DNA from: Asanoa hainanensis
Lineage (GTDB): Bacteria > Actinomycetota > Actinomycetes > Mycobacteriales > Micromonosporaceae
Assembly (NCBI RefSeq): GCF_900188485.1
Contig: NZ_FZPH01000002.1
Span: forward strand, 682,001-746,000
Reading direction: 5' to 3'
DNA length: 64,000 nucleotides
This document shows, piece by piece, positions 38,370 through 46,949 of this stretch. The translations under genes and the position numbers were made by a program. The notes beneath the pieces were generated by a model. That model saw nothing but the letters and a program-made list of their open reading frames with translations, searched no databases and was not told the origin of the DNA. Within the stretch, counting starts at the first letter, position 1; each line of letters begins with the position of its first letter.

Positions 38370-38626
38370 CTCGCTCCTCATGCGGGATGCGCGGGCTCGG
38401 CCCGCGTTCGAGCCCTGCCGTTGCCCTCGGCAGATGACGAGACGGCCGCACACCAGCGCGGCCGTGTCGGCTCCCGATGGGAGCCTAGGCGCGGGCCGCC
38501 CCGACAGCACGCGTTTTCGAAAGGTGGTCCTTCGGCCTCCAAGAGTGACCAAGGTTCCGTTGACGACGCAGTCCCGGCCGGACAGGATCGCTCGCGATGG
38601 AGTGGCGCCGCCCGGGGGGATAAAGA

Positions 38627-39253
38627 GTGAAAAGTAGGAGAATATCGCTCCTGGACATCGGCCTCGACGACTCCTTCGACGCGTCGATGAACCTCGTCCA
38701 GTCGACCCTGCAGAGCATCAACCTGCATTACCCGGACCCGGTGGTCGACATCGACTTCGTGCGGTCGCGTGATCCACAGACGGTGATGGCGGCGTTCACG
38801 GCCTCCTCGGACGTGCTGCACGTCATGGCCCACGGCGACCACACCGCGACGCCGACCTTCAGCAGCAGCGACGGCGCCACCCACGTCGCGCTCGAGGATC
38901 TGGGCGAGTACGCCGTGGAGCACGGTCGCGGCCTACAGGCCAGCGCGGTGCTGGCCGACGGCTGCAAGACCGGCATCGGTGCGTGGCAGAAAGCCGTCCG
39001 GGACTGTCTGCAGGGAGAGATCACGTATATCGGGACCTCCGGGCAGGTCGGCTGGCACGAGGGCACGGTCTTCTGCTCGGCGTTCTACGGGGCGTTCTTC
39101 CGCAACAAGGGAAAGGGCCTCACCGCGGCCGAACGCGCTCTCGACGCCGCCGATCGGGCAATCGAGGCCTACACCACGATCACGGACCGGCCGTGCCCCT
39201 ACAAGGCGACCTTGTTGACGCCGAGTCGTCGGGCCCGAGCCCTGGTGGTGTGA
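38627..39253 (+). CDS. Possible CHAT/caspase-like (clan CD) protein, stand-alone
   Basis: A 208-aa protein with no signal or membrane segment. DVLHVMAHGDHT (His69-Gly70) at the end of one strand and SAVLADGCKTG (Cys113) at the next fit the His-Gly/Cys dyad of CHAT and caspase-like peptidases, and a downstream EITYIGTSGQVGWHEG strand fits the fold. The usual flanking TPR or WD repeats are absent. GTG 38627 is a provisional start with GGGGGG upstream. Function is unknown; if active it would be a Cys protease. Confidence 0.65.
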   Translation: MKSRRISLLDIGLDDSFDASMNLVQSTLQSINLHYPDPVVDIDFVRSRDPQTVMAAFTASSDVLHVMAHGDHTATPTFSSSDGATHVALEDLGEYAVEHGRGLQASAVLADGCKTGIGAWQKAVRDCLQGEITYIGTSGQVGWHEGTVFCSAFYGAFFRNKGKGLTAAERALDAADRAIEAYTTITDRPCPYKATLLTPSRRARALVV

Positions 39254-39440
39254 CCGCACCTTCCGCGGATAACAGAATTTCGCGTTTTCGAACCGAAGCA
39301 GCAGCCGATCGGACCGATCGTGTCGATGCTCGTCACCGGTCGCGCCGAAGTTGGCGCCAGTGTGTTGACCTGCAGGTTCTCGGCGGGCGAGGCTGGCCGT
39401 TGCCCGACGATCTTCGTCGGGGGCGACGAACCAGGACGGG

Positions 39441-39465
39441 GGTGGGCGGAGGGGCTCCGCCTACC
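39441..39465 (+). terminator. Hairpin between the CHAT-like gene and the reductase operon
   Basis: An 11-bp stem (GGTGGGCGGAG with CTCCGCCTACC, one G-T pair) and 3-nt loop lies 35 bp before ATG 39501; a second 8-bp hairpin (CCCGACGA/TCGTCGGG, 39403-39421) precedes it. They may end the upstream transcript or form a leader structure. Confidence 0.5.
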
Positions 39466-39500
39466 CCGTAGTCCCGCAAACGGCAACAGACGAAGGATCA

Positions 39501-40187
39501 ATGGTGCGGACGCTCGTCGAGTACGCCGCCGGGGTGGTCACCCTCGTCCTGCTCACGCTGGCCGTCATGGTCGGTGTGCTGGCAACCGACCGCACGGTGC
39601 TGCGGCCCCGGCATCGGGTGTTGCTGCAACCCGTACACAGCGCCTTGAGCGTGCTCGCCGTCGGTGCGGTCGTGCTGCACGTCGTGAGCATGATCGCCAA
39701 GGGGTACGCGTCGACGCTCGACGTGTTACTGCCGTTCCTCGGCGGACGGAGCTTCGAGGTCGGGATGGGCGCTCTGGCGCTGTACCTGATGGTGAGCGTG
39801 TTCTGGACCGGCCTGATCCGGGCCCGGTTCGCCGGTTCCGGCCGGCCGTGGCTGTGGCGGGTCCTGCACAGCGGGGCCTACGCGGCGTGGCCGATCGCGC
39901 TGTACCACGGTTTCGAGGCGGGCCGCGCGGCCGCCGCGTGGGTGGAGCTCAGCTACTTCGCCTGCGCCTTGGCCGTCGTGGCCACGCTGCTCGCCCGGCT
40001 CGCCGGCTTGTTCGCCCGCAAGCGCGGCGCCCGGCCCACGCGCTACGTGCGGCTACTCGACGAATCGACCCAGCTCCGCTCCACCCCCACCGTGCGACCC
40101 GACCGGGGCCGGACCGCTCGCACGCCCGACGTCGACTCGTTCGACGACGGCGACTACTGGGCCCAGTTGCGGGGCACCGCGACGTGA
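39501..40187 (+). CDS. Ferric-reductase-like transmembrane protein
   Basis: A 228-aa membrane protein with about six helices and paired His residues positioned for heme binding: LLQPVHSALSVLAVGAVVLH in one helix and VLHSGAYAAWPIALYHGF in another. This matches the ferric reductase/NOX-type cytochrome b transmembrane domain. The last 50 residues are a polar cytoplasmic tail. GAAGGATCA precedes ATG 39501, and its stop overlaps the start of the NuoF-ferredoxin gene (GTGA), so the two form an electron-transfer pair. Confidence 0.85.
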   Translation: MVRTLVEYAAGVVTLVLLTLAVMVGVLATDRTVLRPRHRVLLQPVHSALSVLAVGAVVLHVVSMIAKGYASTLDVLLPFLGGRSFEVGMGALALYLMVSVFWTGLIRARFAGSGRPWLWRVLHSGAYAAWPIALYHGFEAGRAAAAWVELSYFACALAVVATLLARLAGLFARKRGARPTRYVRLLDESTQLRSTPTVRPDRGRTARTPDVDSFDDGDYWAQLRGTAT

Positions 40188-41662
40188 CCCGCTCCGCCCT
40201 CCCGCCCGTCACCCACCTCGCGACGCCACGGTTGACCGCCGGGCTCGACGAACACGGTTGGTTGGACGCGGCGACCCACCGTCGCGTGCACGGCCCGCTG
40301 CGGCCGCTGCCCACCGACGTCCTGGTGCAACTCGTCGACGACATCCAGCTCACCGGCCGGGGCGGCGCGGGCTTTCCGTTCGGCCGAAAGCTGCGGGCCG
40401 TCCTGGAGTCGGCACGGCGCCAGCAGCGGCCACCGGTGGTGACGGTCAACGGCTCCGAGAGCGAGCCACTGTCCTTCAAGGACAAGGTCCTGCTGACCCG
40501 CGCACCTCATCTGGTCCTCGACGGCGCCGCACTGGCGGCCGACGCCATCGGCGCCTCCGAGATCGTGGTCGCGGTGACCGACGACGAGGGTGCCGAGCGA
40601 TCGCTGCGCGCCGCGCTGGCGGAACGGCAGATGCCGGTGCCGACCAGCGTCCACGTCGTTCCACACAGGATCGTCTCCGGCCAGAGTGGCGCGCTGGTCA
40701 ACGGCATCAACGGGAAGAAGCACATCCCGCCGGCGACCTCGCAGCGAACCAGCGACGCGGGTGTCAAATCCCATCCGACGTTGCTCTCGAACGCGGAGAC
40801 CTACGCCCAGTTGGCGATCGCGGCCCGTCGCGGGCCGTACGGATACACTTCGCTCGGCCTGGTCGACGAGCCCGGCACCGTGCTGCTCACGGTGACCGGC
40901 GCGGCCGCCCGGCCGGCAGTGATGGAGGTGCCGACCGGCACGCCGCTGTGGCGGGTTCTGGAGCTCTGCCACGCGCCGGCCGACGCCGCGGTGCTCACCG
41001 GCGGCTACGAGGGCACCTGGATCAACCCGGAGTCGGCGCTGCGGGCGACGATCTCCCGCGCCGGCTTCGCCGCGGTCGGTGGCACGCTGGGCCCCGGCGT
41101 CATCGCCCCGATCGGCCCCGACACGTGCCCGCTCGGCGAGCTCGCCCAGGTGGTGCACTTCCTGGCGGCCGGGTCCACCGGCCAGTGCGGGCCGTGCCGG
41201 CTCGGCCTGCCGGATCTCGCGCGCAGCGTCGACCTCATCGTGGCCGGGACGGCGCCGACGGCGTTGGTCGAGGCCGCGGTCGAGGCGGTACGCGGCCGGG
41301 GCGCGTGCGGCCACCCGGACGCCACGGCCCGGATGTCCGCGTCCGCGCTGATGGTGTTCGCCGCGGACATCGCCACCCACGGTGCCCGCCACGGCTGCGG
41401 CCGGCCCGTCAAGGGCCAGCTCCTCGTGCCGCCCGGGCCGGCCGACACCAACGCCAGGCTCAGCGTGGACTGGTCCCGCTGCGACGGTCACGGGCTCTGC
41501 GCCCACGTCCTGCCGGAGCTCGTCAGCCTGGACGCCAACGGGTTTCCGGCCCTCCCGCAGTCGCCCGTGCCGGTCTGGCTGCATGGCCAGGCCCGCCGGG
41601 CGGTGCGGATGTGCCCAGCGCTCGCGCTGCGGCTGACCACGGAAGGCCATCATGCCGCTTGA
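40184..41662 (+). CDS. NuoF-like flavoprotein fused to a ferredoxin domain
   Basis: A 492-aa soluble protein. NAD/FMN-binding segments of the NuoF/HoxF type are seen: LTGRGGAGFPFGRKLRAVLE and VTVNGSESEPLSFKDKVLL, then an SLBB domain (VMEVPTGTPLWRVLELC). The cluster region reads STGQCGPCRLG and GACGHPDATARM, with Thr in place of the first Cys of the usual SCGxCxPC. The C-terminus (about 430-492) is a single-cluster ferredoxin with CDGHGLC and MCPALAL. It probably passes electrons from NAD(P)H to the membrane heme protein encoded just before it. Confidence 0.88.
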   Translation: MTRSALPPVTHLATPRLTAGLDEHGWLDAATHRRVHGPLRPLPTDVLVQLVDDIQLTGRGGAGFPFGRKLRAVLESARRQQRPPVVTVNGSESEPLSFKDKVLLTRAPHLVLDGAALAADAIGASEIVVAVTDDEGAERSLRAALAERQMPVPTSVHVVPHRIVSGQSGALVNGINGKKHIPPATSQRTSDAGVKSHPTLLSNAETYAQLAIAARRGPYGYTSLGLVDEPGTVLLTVTGAAARPAVMEVPTGTPLWRVLELCHAPADAAVLTGGYEGTWINPESALRATISRAGFAAVGGTLGPGVIAPIGPDTCPLGELAQVVHFLAAGSTGQCGPCRLGLPDLARSVDLIVAGTAPTALVEAAVEAVRGRGACGHPDATARMSASALMVFAADIATHGARHGCGRPVKGQLLVPPGPADTNARLSVDWSRCDGHGLCAHVLPELVSLDANGFPALPQSPVPVWLHGQARRAVRMCPALALRLTTEGHHAA

Positions 41663-42290
41663 GAAAGGACGCGCCTACCGGCTGGCCGGCGTCGCTGCCG
41701 CGTTGATGGTCACTGCGGTGGCGATCGTCGGGGTGCGAACGCTCGATCGCGACCCGGACGGACCCACCGCAGCAGCCGCGACGGGGACCGCGGCCGCGAC
41801 CACGGCCGGCAATGCGGCCGCGACGGGGACCGGAACCGGGACGATCGTCCTCAACCCCACCGATGACGCGTTCCTCCAACTCATGATCCCGATCGACGAG
41901 AGCGCCCTGACCTTCCTCGAGGAGGCGCAGACGATCACCAGCTCCCCGGCCCTGCGTGCCCTGGCCGCCCAGCTCGCCGAAACCCACCGGACGGAGCTGA
42001 AGGACATGCGGGCGCTGCTGGCCGCGGGCGGAACACCTGAGCAGAACATCCACGAGGGCCACCGGATGCCCGGCATGATCTTCGACGACCAGCTCGCCGC
42101 GCTGCGCACCGCGCCGGAGGCCGACCGGGACGCCCAGGCGATGACGCTGCTCAAGGGGCACCTGGAGCAGTGCGAGGTGCTCGCCACGGGCGAGGAGGCG
42201 GCCGCCGGAAGCGACGAGACCCGCGCCTTCGCCGTGCGCCTGAAGCAGCGGCGCACCGAACAGCTCAACCAACTGGCCGCGATCGGGTAG
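41652..42290 (+). CDS. DUF305-like membrane-anchored protein
   Basis: A 212-aa protein with an N-terminal helix (about 9-27), an Ala/Thr-rich linker and a helical DUF305/DUF4142-like domain. The first motif is DDAFLQLMIPIDESAL, where DUF305 proteins normally have MIPHH, so the metal-type His pair is replaced by Ile-Asp; later HEGHRMPGM and LLKGHLEQCEVLA retain His residues. It overlaps the NuoF-like gene by 11 bp and completes a three-gene operon. Confidence 0.8.
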   Translation: MPLEKGRAYRLAGVAAALMVTAVAIVGVRTLDRDPDGPTAAAATGTAAATTAGNAAATGTGTGTIVLNPTDDAFLQLMIPIDESALTFLEEAQTITSSPALRALAAQLAETHRTELKDMRALLAAGGTPEQNIHEGHRMPGMIFDDQLAALRTAPEADRDAQAMTLLKGHLEQCEVLATGEEAAAGSDETRAFAVRLKQRRTEQLNQLAAIG

Positions 42291-42296
42291 CGGCCC

Positions 42297-42641
42297 GCCG
42301 CCGCGACCGTGGGGTTGCCGTTCGAGCTCGCGTACTCGATGACCAAGGCGACCATGGACATCTTCACGAAGACGTTGGCCTGGGATCGCGCGATCGCCGA
42401 ACGGCACATCACGGTCAACGCGGTGCGCCCGAGCCTGGTCGACACGGACATGGCCGCCTACCTGGTGCACGTGCCGGAGCGGTTCGAGTGGGCCGCGTCG
42501 CAGGCGGCGGTGCGGGCGGCGGCCGGCCCGGCCGACATGGCCGGCGTGGTGGCATTCCTGGCCTCCGCCGATGCCCGGTTCGTCACCGGCCACGTCCTGG
42601 ACGCGACGGGCGGCACCGGACTCGGACCGACGGGACTCTGA
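42297..42641 (+). pseudogene. C-terminal remnant of a short-chain dehydrogenase (SDR)
   Basis: Only the last ~114 codons of an SDR remain: AATVGLPFELAYSMTKATMDIF carries the catalytic YxxxK, then ITVNAVRPSLVDTDM and the C-terminal ADARFVTGHVLDATGG. The Rossmann cofactor half and the catalytic Ser are missing, and the bases before 42297 belong to the DUF305-like gene. There is no ribosome site at the first available starts (GTG 42309). It is a decayed gene, probably left by a deletion. Confidence 0.85.
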
Positions 42642-42706
42642 CAAGCCCTCGTATTGATGTTTGTCTTCGTCTAGATTGGCTCTGTCAGGCCATCGGGGAG
42701 GTTGAC

Positions 42707-43915
42707 ATGACATCGCTGGACGACACGACGGCGCTCGCGCTCCCGCTTCCGCCGGCACCCAGCATCTACCATCCGACGCCGCGACTCGCCGAGTTGCGTG
42801 CCAACCGGCCGGTCGCCGAGGTCGCGTTCAAGGACGGATCGACGGGCTTTCTGGTCACGAGGTACGCGGACGTCCGCCAGGTGTTGATCGACCCGCGGTT
42901 CAGCCGCGCGGCCGCGGCGAGCACGTCCGCATCCGACACCGGCCTCGCCATGGTGGCCACCGACTCGATCCTCGGCATGGACCCGCCCGAGCACACGCGC
43001 CTGCGCCGGCTCGTCGCCGGTGCGTTCACCGCGCGCCGGGTCGAAGAGCTGCGGCCCACGGTCAGGGCGCTGGTCGAGGCGCTGCTCACCGACGTCGCCG
43101 CGCGGCCGCGCCCGGTCGACCTGGTCGAGCACTTCTCGTTGCCGCTGCCGGTGCGCGTCATCTGCGAGCTGCTCGGCGTGCCGCCCGAGGACCAGCACGT
43201 CTTCCACGCCTGGTCCGACACGATCCTGTCCGACGCGGGCGCCGACCCCGCCGAGATCCGGGCGGCGATGGGCAAGCTCGGCGCCTACTTCGGCAAGCTG
43301 ATCGCCGACAAGCGGGCCACGCCGGCCGACGACCTGATGACCGCGCTCATCGCGGCGCGCGACGACCAGGACCGGCTGACCGAGCAGGAACTGGTCAACC
43401 TGTGCTTCGGCCTGCTCATCGCCGGCCACGAGACCACCGCCAACCAGATCAACATGTTCCTGCTGACGCTGCTGCACTTCCCGGAGGAATACCAGCGGCT
43501 GGCCGAGTCGCCGGAGCTGATCCCGCAGGCCGTCGAGGAGCTGATGCGCTTCGTCCAGCTCGGCGAGGGCTCGGGCCTGCCCCGCGTCACCACCGAGGCG
43601 GTGGAGCTGAGCGGCGTCACCATCCCGGCCGGCTCCGTCGTGATGACCTCGATGGTGGCGGCCAACCGCGACGAGTCGGTCTTCGTCGACGCGGACCGGC
43701 TCGACCTGACCCGCGAGATCACCCAGCACCTCGGCTTCGGCGCGGGCGCGCACCACTGCCTGGGCGCTCAGCTGGCACGCTTGGAGCTGCAGGAGGCGTT
43801 GCGGGGTCTGCTGCGACACCTGCCGGGCCTGCGGATCGCCGTGCCCGACTCGGAGCTGCGGTTCAAGACCGGCATGATCGTACGAAGCCTGCACGCCCTG
43901 CCGGTGACGTGGTAG
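42707..43915 (+). CDS. Cytochrome P450
   Basis: A 402-aa bacterial class I P450. The I-helix oxygen motif is AGHETTANQ, the K-helix ExxR is in AVEELMRF, and the heme-thiolate site is FGAGAHHCLGAQLAR with Cys351. GGGGAGG lies before ATG 42707. The adjacent small ferredoxin gene 11 bp after the stop is its likely redox partner. Substrate is unknown; such enzymes hydroxylate natural products, steroids or xenobiotics. Confidence 0.96.
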   Translation: MTSLDDTTALALPLPPAPSIYHPTPRLAELRANRPVAEVAFKDGSTGFLVTRYADVRQVLIDPRFSRAAAASTSASDTGLAMVATDSILGMDPPEHTRLRRLVAGAFTARRVEELRPTVRALVEALLTDVAARPRPVDLVEHFSLPLPVRVICELLGVPPEDQHVFHAWSDTILSDAGADPAEIRAAMGKLGAYFGKLIADKRATPADDLMTALIAARDDQDRLTEQELVNLCFGLLIAGHETTANQINMFLLTLLHFPEEYQRLAESPELIPQAVEELMRFVQLGEGSGLPRVTTEAVELSGVTIPAGSVVMTSMVAANRDESVFVDADRLDLTREITQHLGFGAGAHHCLGAQLARLELQEALRGLLRHLPGLRIAVPDSELRFKTGMIVRSLHALPVTW

Positions 43916-43926
43916 GGCTGCGTCCG

Positions 43927-44139
43927 ATGTGGAATGTCGAGGTGTCGTCCGAATGCATCGGGTCCGGCGTGTGCGCGGGCAGCGCTCCGCGGCACTTCGC
44001 GCTCGGGGCTGACGGCCGCTCCCGACCACTCGCGACGCCCGTCGACCCGGACGACGCGGTGTTGGGGGCGGCCGCCTCGTGCCCGATGGAGGCGATCGGC
44101 GTGAGCGACGCCGGCACCGGCGTACCAGTGCCGTTCTAA
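43927..44139 (+). CDS. Ferredoxin, single-cluster (3Fe-4S/4Fe-4S type)
   Basis: A 70-aa ferredoxin: MWNVEVSSECIGSGVCAGSAP gives two cluster Cys and SCPMEAI the last one. The spacing matches actinobacterial P450-linked ferredoxins that often have a 3Fe-4S cluster. It follows the P450 gene by 11 bp and should deliver electrons to it; no ferredoxin reductase gene lies in the window. It overlaps the convergent gene by 4 bp. Confidence 0.93.
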   Translation: MWNVEVSSECIGSGVCAGSAPRHFALGADGRSRPLATPVDPDDAVLGAAASCPMEAIGVSDAGTGVPVPF

Positions 44140-44987
44140 CGCCGTTTTCCCCCGGGGAAGCCGGGAGGCGGCGTCAGGTCGAACACCTTCAAGTTCTCCG
44201 GGGTGCGCTCCGACCAGGTGTACGTGGTGGTGCGGGTGAGAGCGCCGAACTCGTGCGTCGTGGTGATGGTGCTGCGATGGGGGAGGTAGCTGTCGGCGTC
44301 CACCCAGAGCTCCATCGTCGTGGGGGTCGTCGCCGTGGGACCGGCCTCGATCTCTGTCTCCAGCCGCAGTCGGAGCGTCTCGTGACCGTCGATCGTCTCC
44401 TTGCCGACGATCTCCAGGGTGCCGTCGGCGAGCGCCTGGCTGATGCTTTCCGGGTTCGCTTCCGGGAGGTCCTCGAAGAAATCAGGGAAGGTGTGCTCCA
44501 TTTCGGCCGGGGTCCGCTGCCAGTGCGCGTACCAGCGGTTGAGATAGTCGATCTGGAGCCCGCGCTGGCCGCCGTCGGCCTCGTTCGTCACCACGACGGA
44601 GACCGACAGCTTCCCGTCTCCGTACCAGTCCGTCCGGACGCGGCGGGTGGCGGCATCGGTCCACTTGTCGACGCGGTAGGGGGCGCCGTTCGCCGTGCGG
44701 GCCAGCACAACGTAATCGGTGCTTCGGGCGAGCGCGTCGGTCACCTGGGTGCGCACGTGGGCGACGTCGACCAACTCCGGATCGGCGCGGTCGGCGCCCG
44801 GCACGGCCACGAGACCGACCGCCCCGGTGATCGCGACCACGGCGACGGCGCAGGCTCCCACCAACAGCTGTCTGCGCCTGGCCCGGCCACGCAGCCGGTC
44901 GGTCAGGTTCGGAGCGGAGTGGACGTCGGACAGTTCGTCGCGCAGCAGGGTGGCGAGTCGCCGCCCGAACTGGTCGTCATCAGTCAT
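44136..44987 (-). CDS. Membrane-anchored CU044_5270/LolA-like protein, possible anti-sigma partner
   Basis: A 283-aa protein: about 45 polar residues, one membrane helix (about 45-65, LLVGACAVAVVAITGAVGL), then a beta-rich extracytoplasmic domain with MELWVDADSYLPHRSTITTTHE, as in LolA/RseB-like proteins. Such proteins are encoded after SigE-family ECF genes in actinobacteria and may sense envelope stress. It overlaps the ECF gene by 8 bp. No zinc-finger anti-sigma motif is present, so the regulator role is inferred from position. Confidence 0.85.
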   Translation of the reverse strand: MTDDDQFGRRLATLLRDELSDVHSAPNLTDRLRGRARRRQLLVGACAVAVVAITGAVGLVAVPGADRADPELVDVAHVRTQVTDALARSTDYVVLARTANGAPYRVDKWTDAATRRVRTDWYGDGKLSVSVVVTNEADGGQRGLQIDYLNRWYAHWQRTPAEMEHTFPDFFEDLPEANPESISQALADGTLEIVGKETIDGHETLRLRLETEIEAGPTATTPTTMELWVDADSYLPHRSTITTTHEFGALTRTTTYTWSERTPENLKVFDLTPPPGFPGGKRR

Positions 44988-45507
44988 GGTGCGCCCTCGC
45001 AAGGTGGGTGGTGTCGTTGTCGTTGTCGTCCAGCAGCTCGCGGAGCCGGGCCAAGGCCCGGGAGGTGTGGGACTTGACCGTTCCCGGCGGCATGTCCAGC
45101 AGCTCGGACGTCTGCTCCACGCTCAGGTCCTCGAAGTAGCGCAACACGACGACCTGCCGTTGCCGCTCCGGCAGGCGCGCCAACGCCGCGACGACCAGGT
45201 GCCGTTCCGCGACCGCGTGGTCGTGCGGCCCGACGGCCGCGACCTCGTCGTGGGTCGGCGCCAGCGGTCTCTCCCGGACACGGCGCATGAGCCACCGCAC
45301 CCGGTCCCGAGACAGGTTCAGCAGGATCTTCCGGACATAAGCGCCGGGCCTGTCGCGCGCGGCGGCCCACCGCCGAGCGGTCCGCAACAACGCGACCTGA
45401 AGGAGATCCTCGGCGTGGCCCCGGTCATTGGTGAGGAGATAAGCGAACCGCAGCAGCGCTGTGGACTCGCGCTCGACGAAGGCGTCGAAGGTGGGATCGA
45501 CCCGCAT
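44980..45507 (-). CDS. SigE-family ECF sigma factor (first copy)
   Basis: A 175-aa sigma factor: region 2 begins FDAFVERESTALLRFAYLL with GHAEDLLQVALLRTARRW, and region 4 is LPERQRQVVVLRYFEDLSV followed by DMPPGTVKSHTSRALARLREL. The short length and lack of extra domains fit the actinobacterial SigE family (ECF subgroup with a downstream membrane gene). It reads leftward; the second copy reads rightward about 0.9 kb away. Confidence 0.94.
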   Translation of the reverse strand: MRVDPTFDAFVERESTALLRFAYLLTNDRGHAEDLLQVALLRTARRWAAARDRPGAYVRKILLNLSRDRVRWLMRRVRERPLAPTHDEVAAVGPHDHAVAERHLVVAALARLPERQRQVVVLRYFEDLSVEQTSELLDMPPGTVKSHTSRALARLRELLDDNDNDTTHLARAHHD

Positions 45508-45543
45508 GTCCCTCAGAACTCCGGTGGGCGCGGATCGGTTGCA

Positions 45544-46305
45544 TCAGCCGGCCCGGCGTGCGCCTTCGCGTGGCGGCAGCTCGTCGTCGTACGCGCCGCT
45601 GCGGCCGGCGTACCGCCGGCCGTCGAGGTACGGCCAGGCGTTTGGCTCGCACCCGTGCAGGCCGAGCGTCTGCTGCTGCATCACCGGTGCCGGCTCGCCC
45701 CGGCCGGGGCACAGCTCGTGGCCGTGGCCGAGCCGGTGCCCGACCTCGTGGTTGACCATGTACTGCCGGTAGGTGCTCAGGTCGCCACCGTAGCCGGGCA
45801 CGGCCTTGACCCAGCGCGCCACGTTGAGCACCACCTTGTTGCCGTTGCGGCACGAGGTGTAGCCGTCGGGGACGTCGTCGCACAGGTCGTCGCGGGTGCC
45901 GGGGGTGACCAGGTAGATGGTGAAGTCGGCCGGCTGTTCGGGGCCGACCCGGCGCAGTCGCCAGGTCCCGCCTGCGGTCCACCCTCGCCGGTCGTTCAGC
46001 GTCGCGGTGATCGCTTTGGCCACGCCGGCGACCGGTAGGCCCTTGATGTCGCGCTCCACCGACACGCGGTAGCGCAGCAGCTGGCCTCCGCCGGACGGGG
46101 TCCGCCCCTCGCCGTCGGCGGTCGACCAGGTTTCGCTTCCCGTGGCCGGATAGCTGACGGGTGGGACCGGCGCGCGGGACATCCGCGCGGTCCCCGCGGG
46201 GGCGGCGTTCTTCTCCGGCGTCGTCGTGGGTTGGCCGGCCGCCGGGGCACCACAGCCGGCGAGCAACAGCGCCAGCAGCACTGCTCCCGTACCCTTCCTC
46301 AGCAT
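45544..46305 (-). CDS. DUF3152 lipoprotein, putative zinc-peptidase fold
   Basis: A 253-aa lipoprotein with lipobox LLLAGC (Cys18). The DUF3152 domain ends in a metalloprotease-like motif: VNHEVGHRLGHGHELCPG, with His186, Glu187, His190, and further His194 and His196, close to the HExxHxxGxxH pattern of metzincins. Four Cys residues (LCDDV, SCRNG, ELCPG, HGCEP) could form disulfides. It should be surface-attached and may be an active peptidase. It lies between two SigE-family ECF genes. Confidence 0.88.
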   Translation of the reverse strand: MLRKGTGAVLLALLLAGCGAPAAGQPTTTPEKNAAPAGTARMSRAPVPPVSYPATGSETWSTADGEGRTPSGGGQLLRYRVSVERDIKGLPVAGVAKAITATLNDRRGWTAGGTWRLRRVGPEQPADFTIYLVTPGTRDDLCDDVPDGYTSCRNGNKVVLNVARWVKAVPGYGGDLSTYRQYMVNHEVGHRLGHGHELCPGRGEPAPVMQQQTLGLHGCEPNAWPYLDGRRYAGRSGAYDDELPPREGARRAG

Positions 46306-46445
46306 GTCTCTCCCCTCGCGCCGCTGTTATTCGGCTGCGCGGAAAGGGAGACGGGTGACCGGCCTAGAAAGTTGATCTTTGTGAGACTCAACCTATTTCC
46401 GTCGCCACCCGTCCTTTGCCTACGTGGAACGGGAGAGGGGTGGCG

Positions 46446-46949
46446 GTGACCCGGGGTGACGCCGAGTTCGTCGAGTTCGCACAGGCGGCGTCCGCGCGGC
46501 TGGTGCACGCGGCGTACCTCATGACCGGCGACCACCACCGGGCCGAGGACGCGGCACAGACGGCGCTGGTCCGCACGTACGCGTCCTGGTCACGCATCCG
46601 GGAGGGCGACGCGTACGGCTACGCGCGCAGCGTCCTGGTCAACCACCTGGTCGACGGCTGGCGGCGGCCGATCCGCGAGTACCCGACCGAGGACCTGCCG
46701 GACCAGGGACGCGGCGACGTCGCCGAAGAGGTCACCACCCGCCGCTGGCTGGTGACGGTGCTGGGCGCGCTCAGCCCGCGGGAACGAGCGATCGTCGTGC
46801 TGCGCTACTACTTCGACCTGGCGGAGGCGAAGGTGGCCGACGAACTGGGCGTTTCGCTCGGCACGGTCAAGAGCACCAGTTCGCGTGCGCTGGAGAAGCT
46901 GCGGGCCGCGAACATCCGAGCGTCAGAGACTCAGGAAACGTGCCGATGA
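46446..46949 (+). CDS. SigE-family ECF sigma factor (second copy)
   Basis: A 167-aa ECF factor: DAEFVEFAQAASARLVHAAYL, RAEDAAQTALVRTYASW, then LSPRERAIVVLRYYFDLAEA and VSLGTVKSTSSRALEKLRA. GTG 46446 is chosen since AGAGGGG lies about 7 nt upstream; an earlier frame extension lacks a start signal. Its stop overlaps the ATG of the next gene. It is clearly related to the other SigE-type factor at about 45 kb but not a recent copy. Confidence 0.93.
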   Translation: MTRGDAEFVEFAQAASARLVHAAYLMTGDHHRAEDAAQTALVRTYASWSRIREGDAYGYARSVLVNHLVDGWRRPIREYPTEDLPDQGRGDVAEEVTTRRWLVTVLGALSPRERAIVVLRYYFDLAEAKVADELGVSLGTVKSTSSRALEKLRAANIRASETQETCR

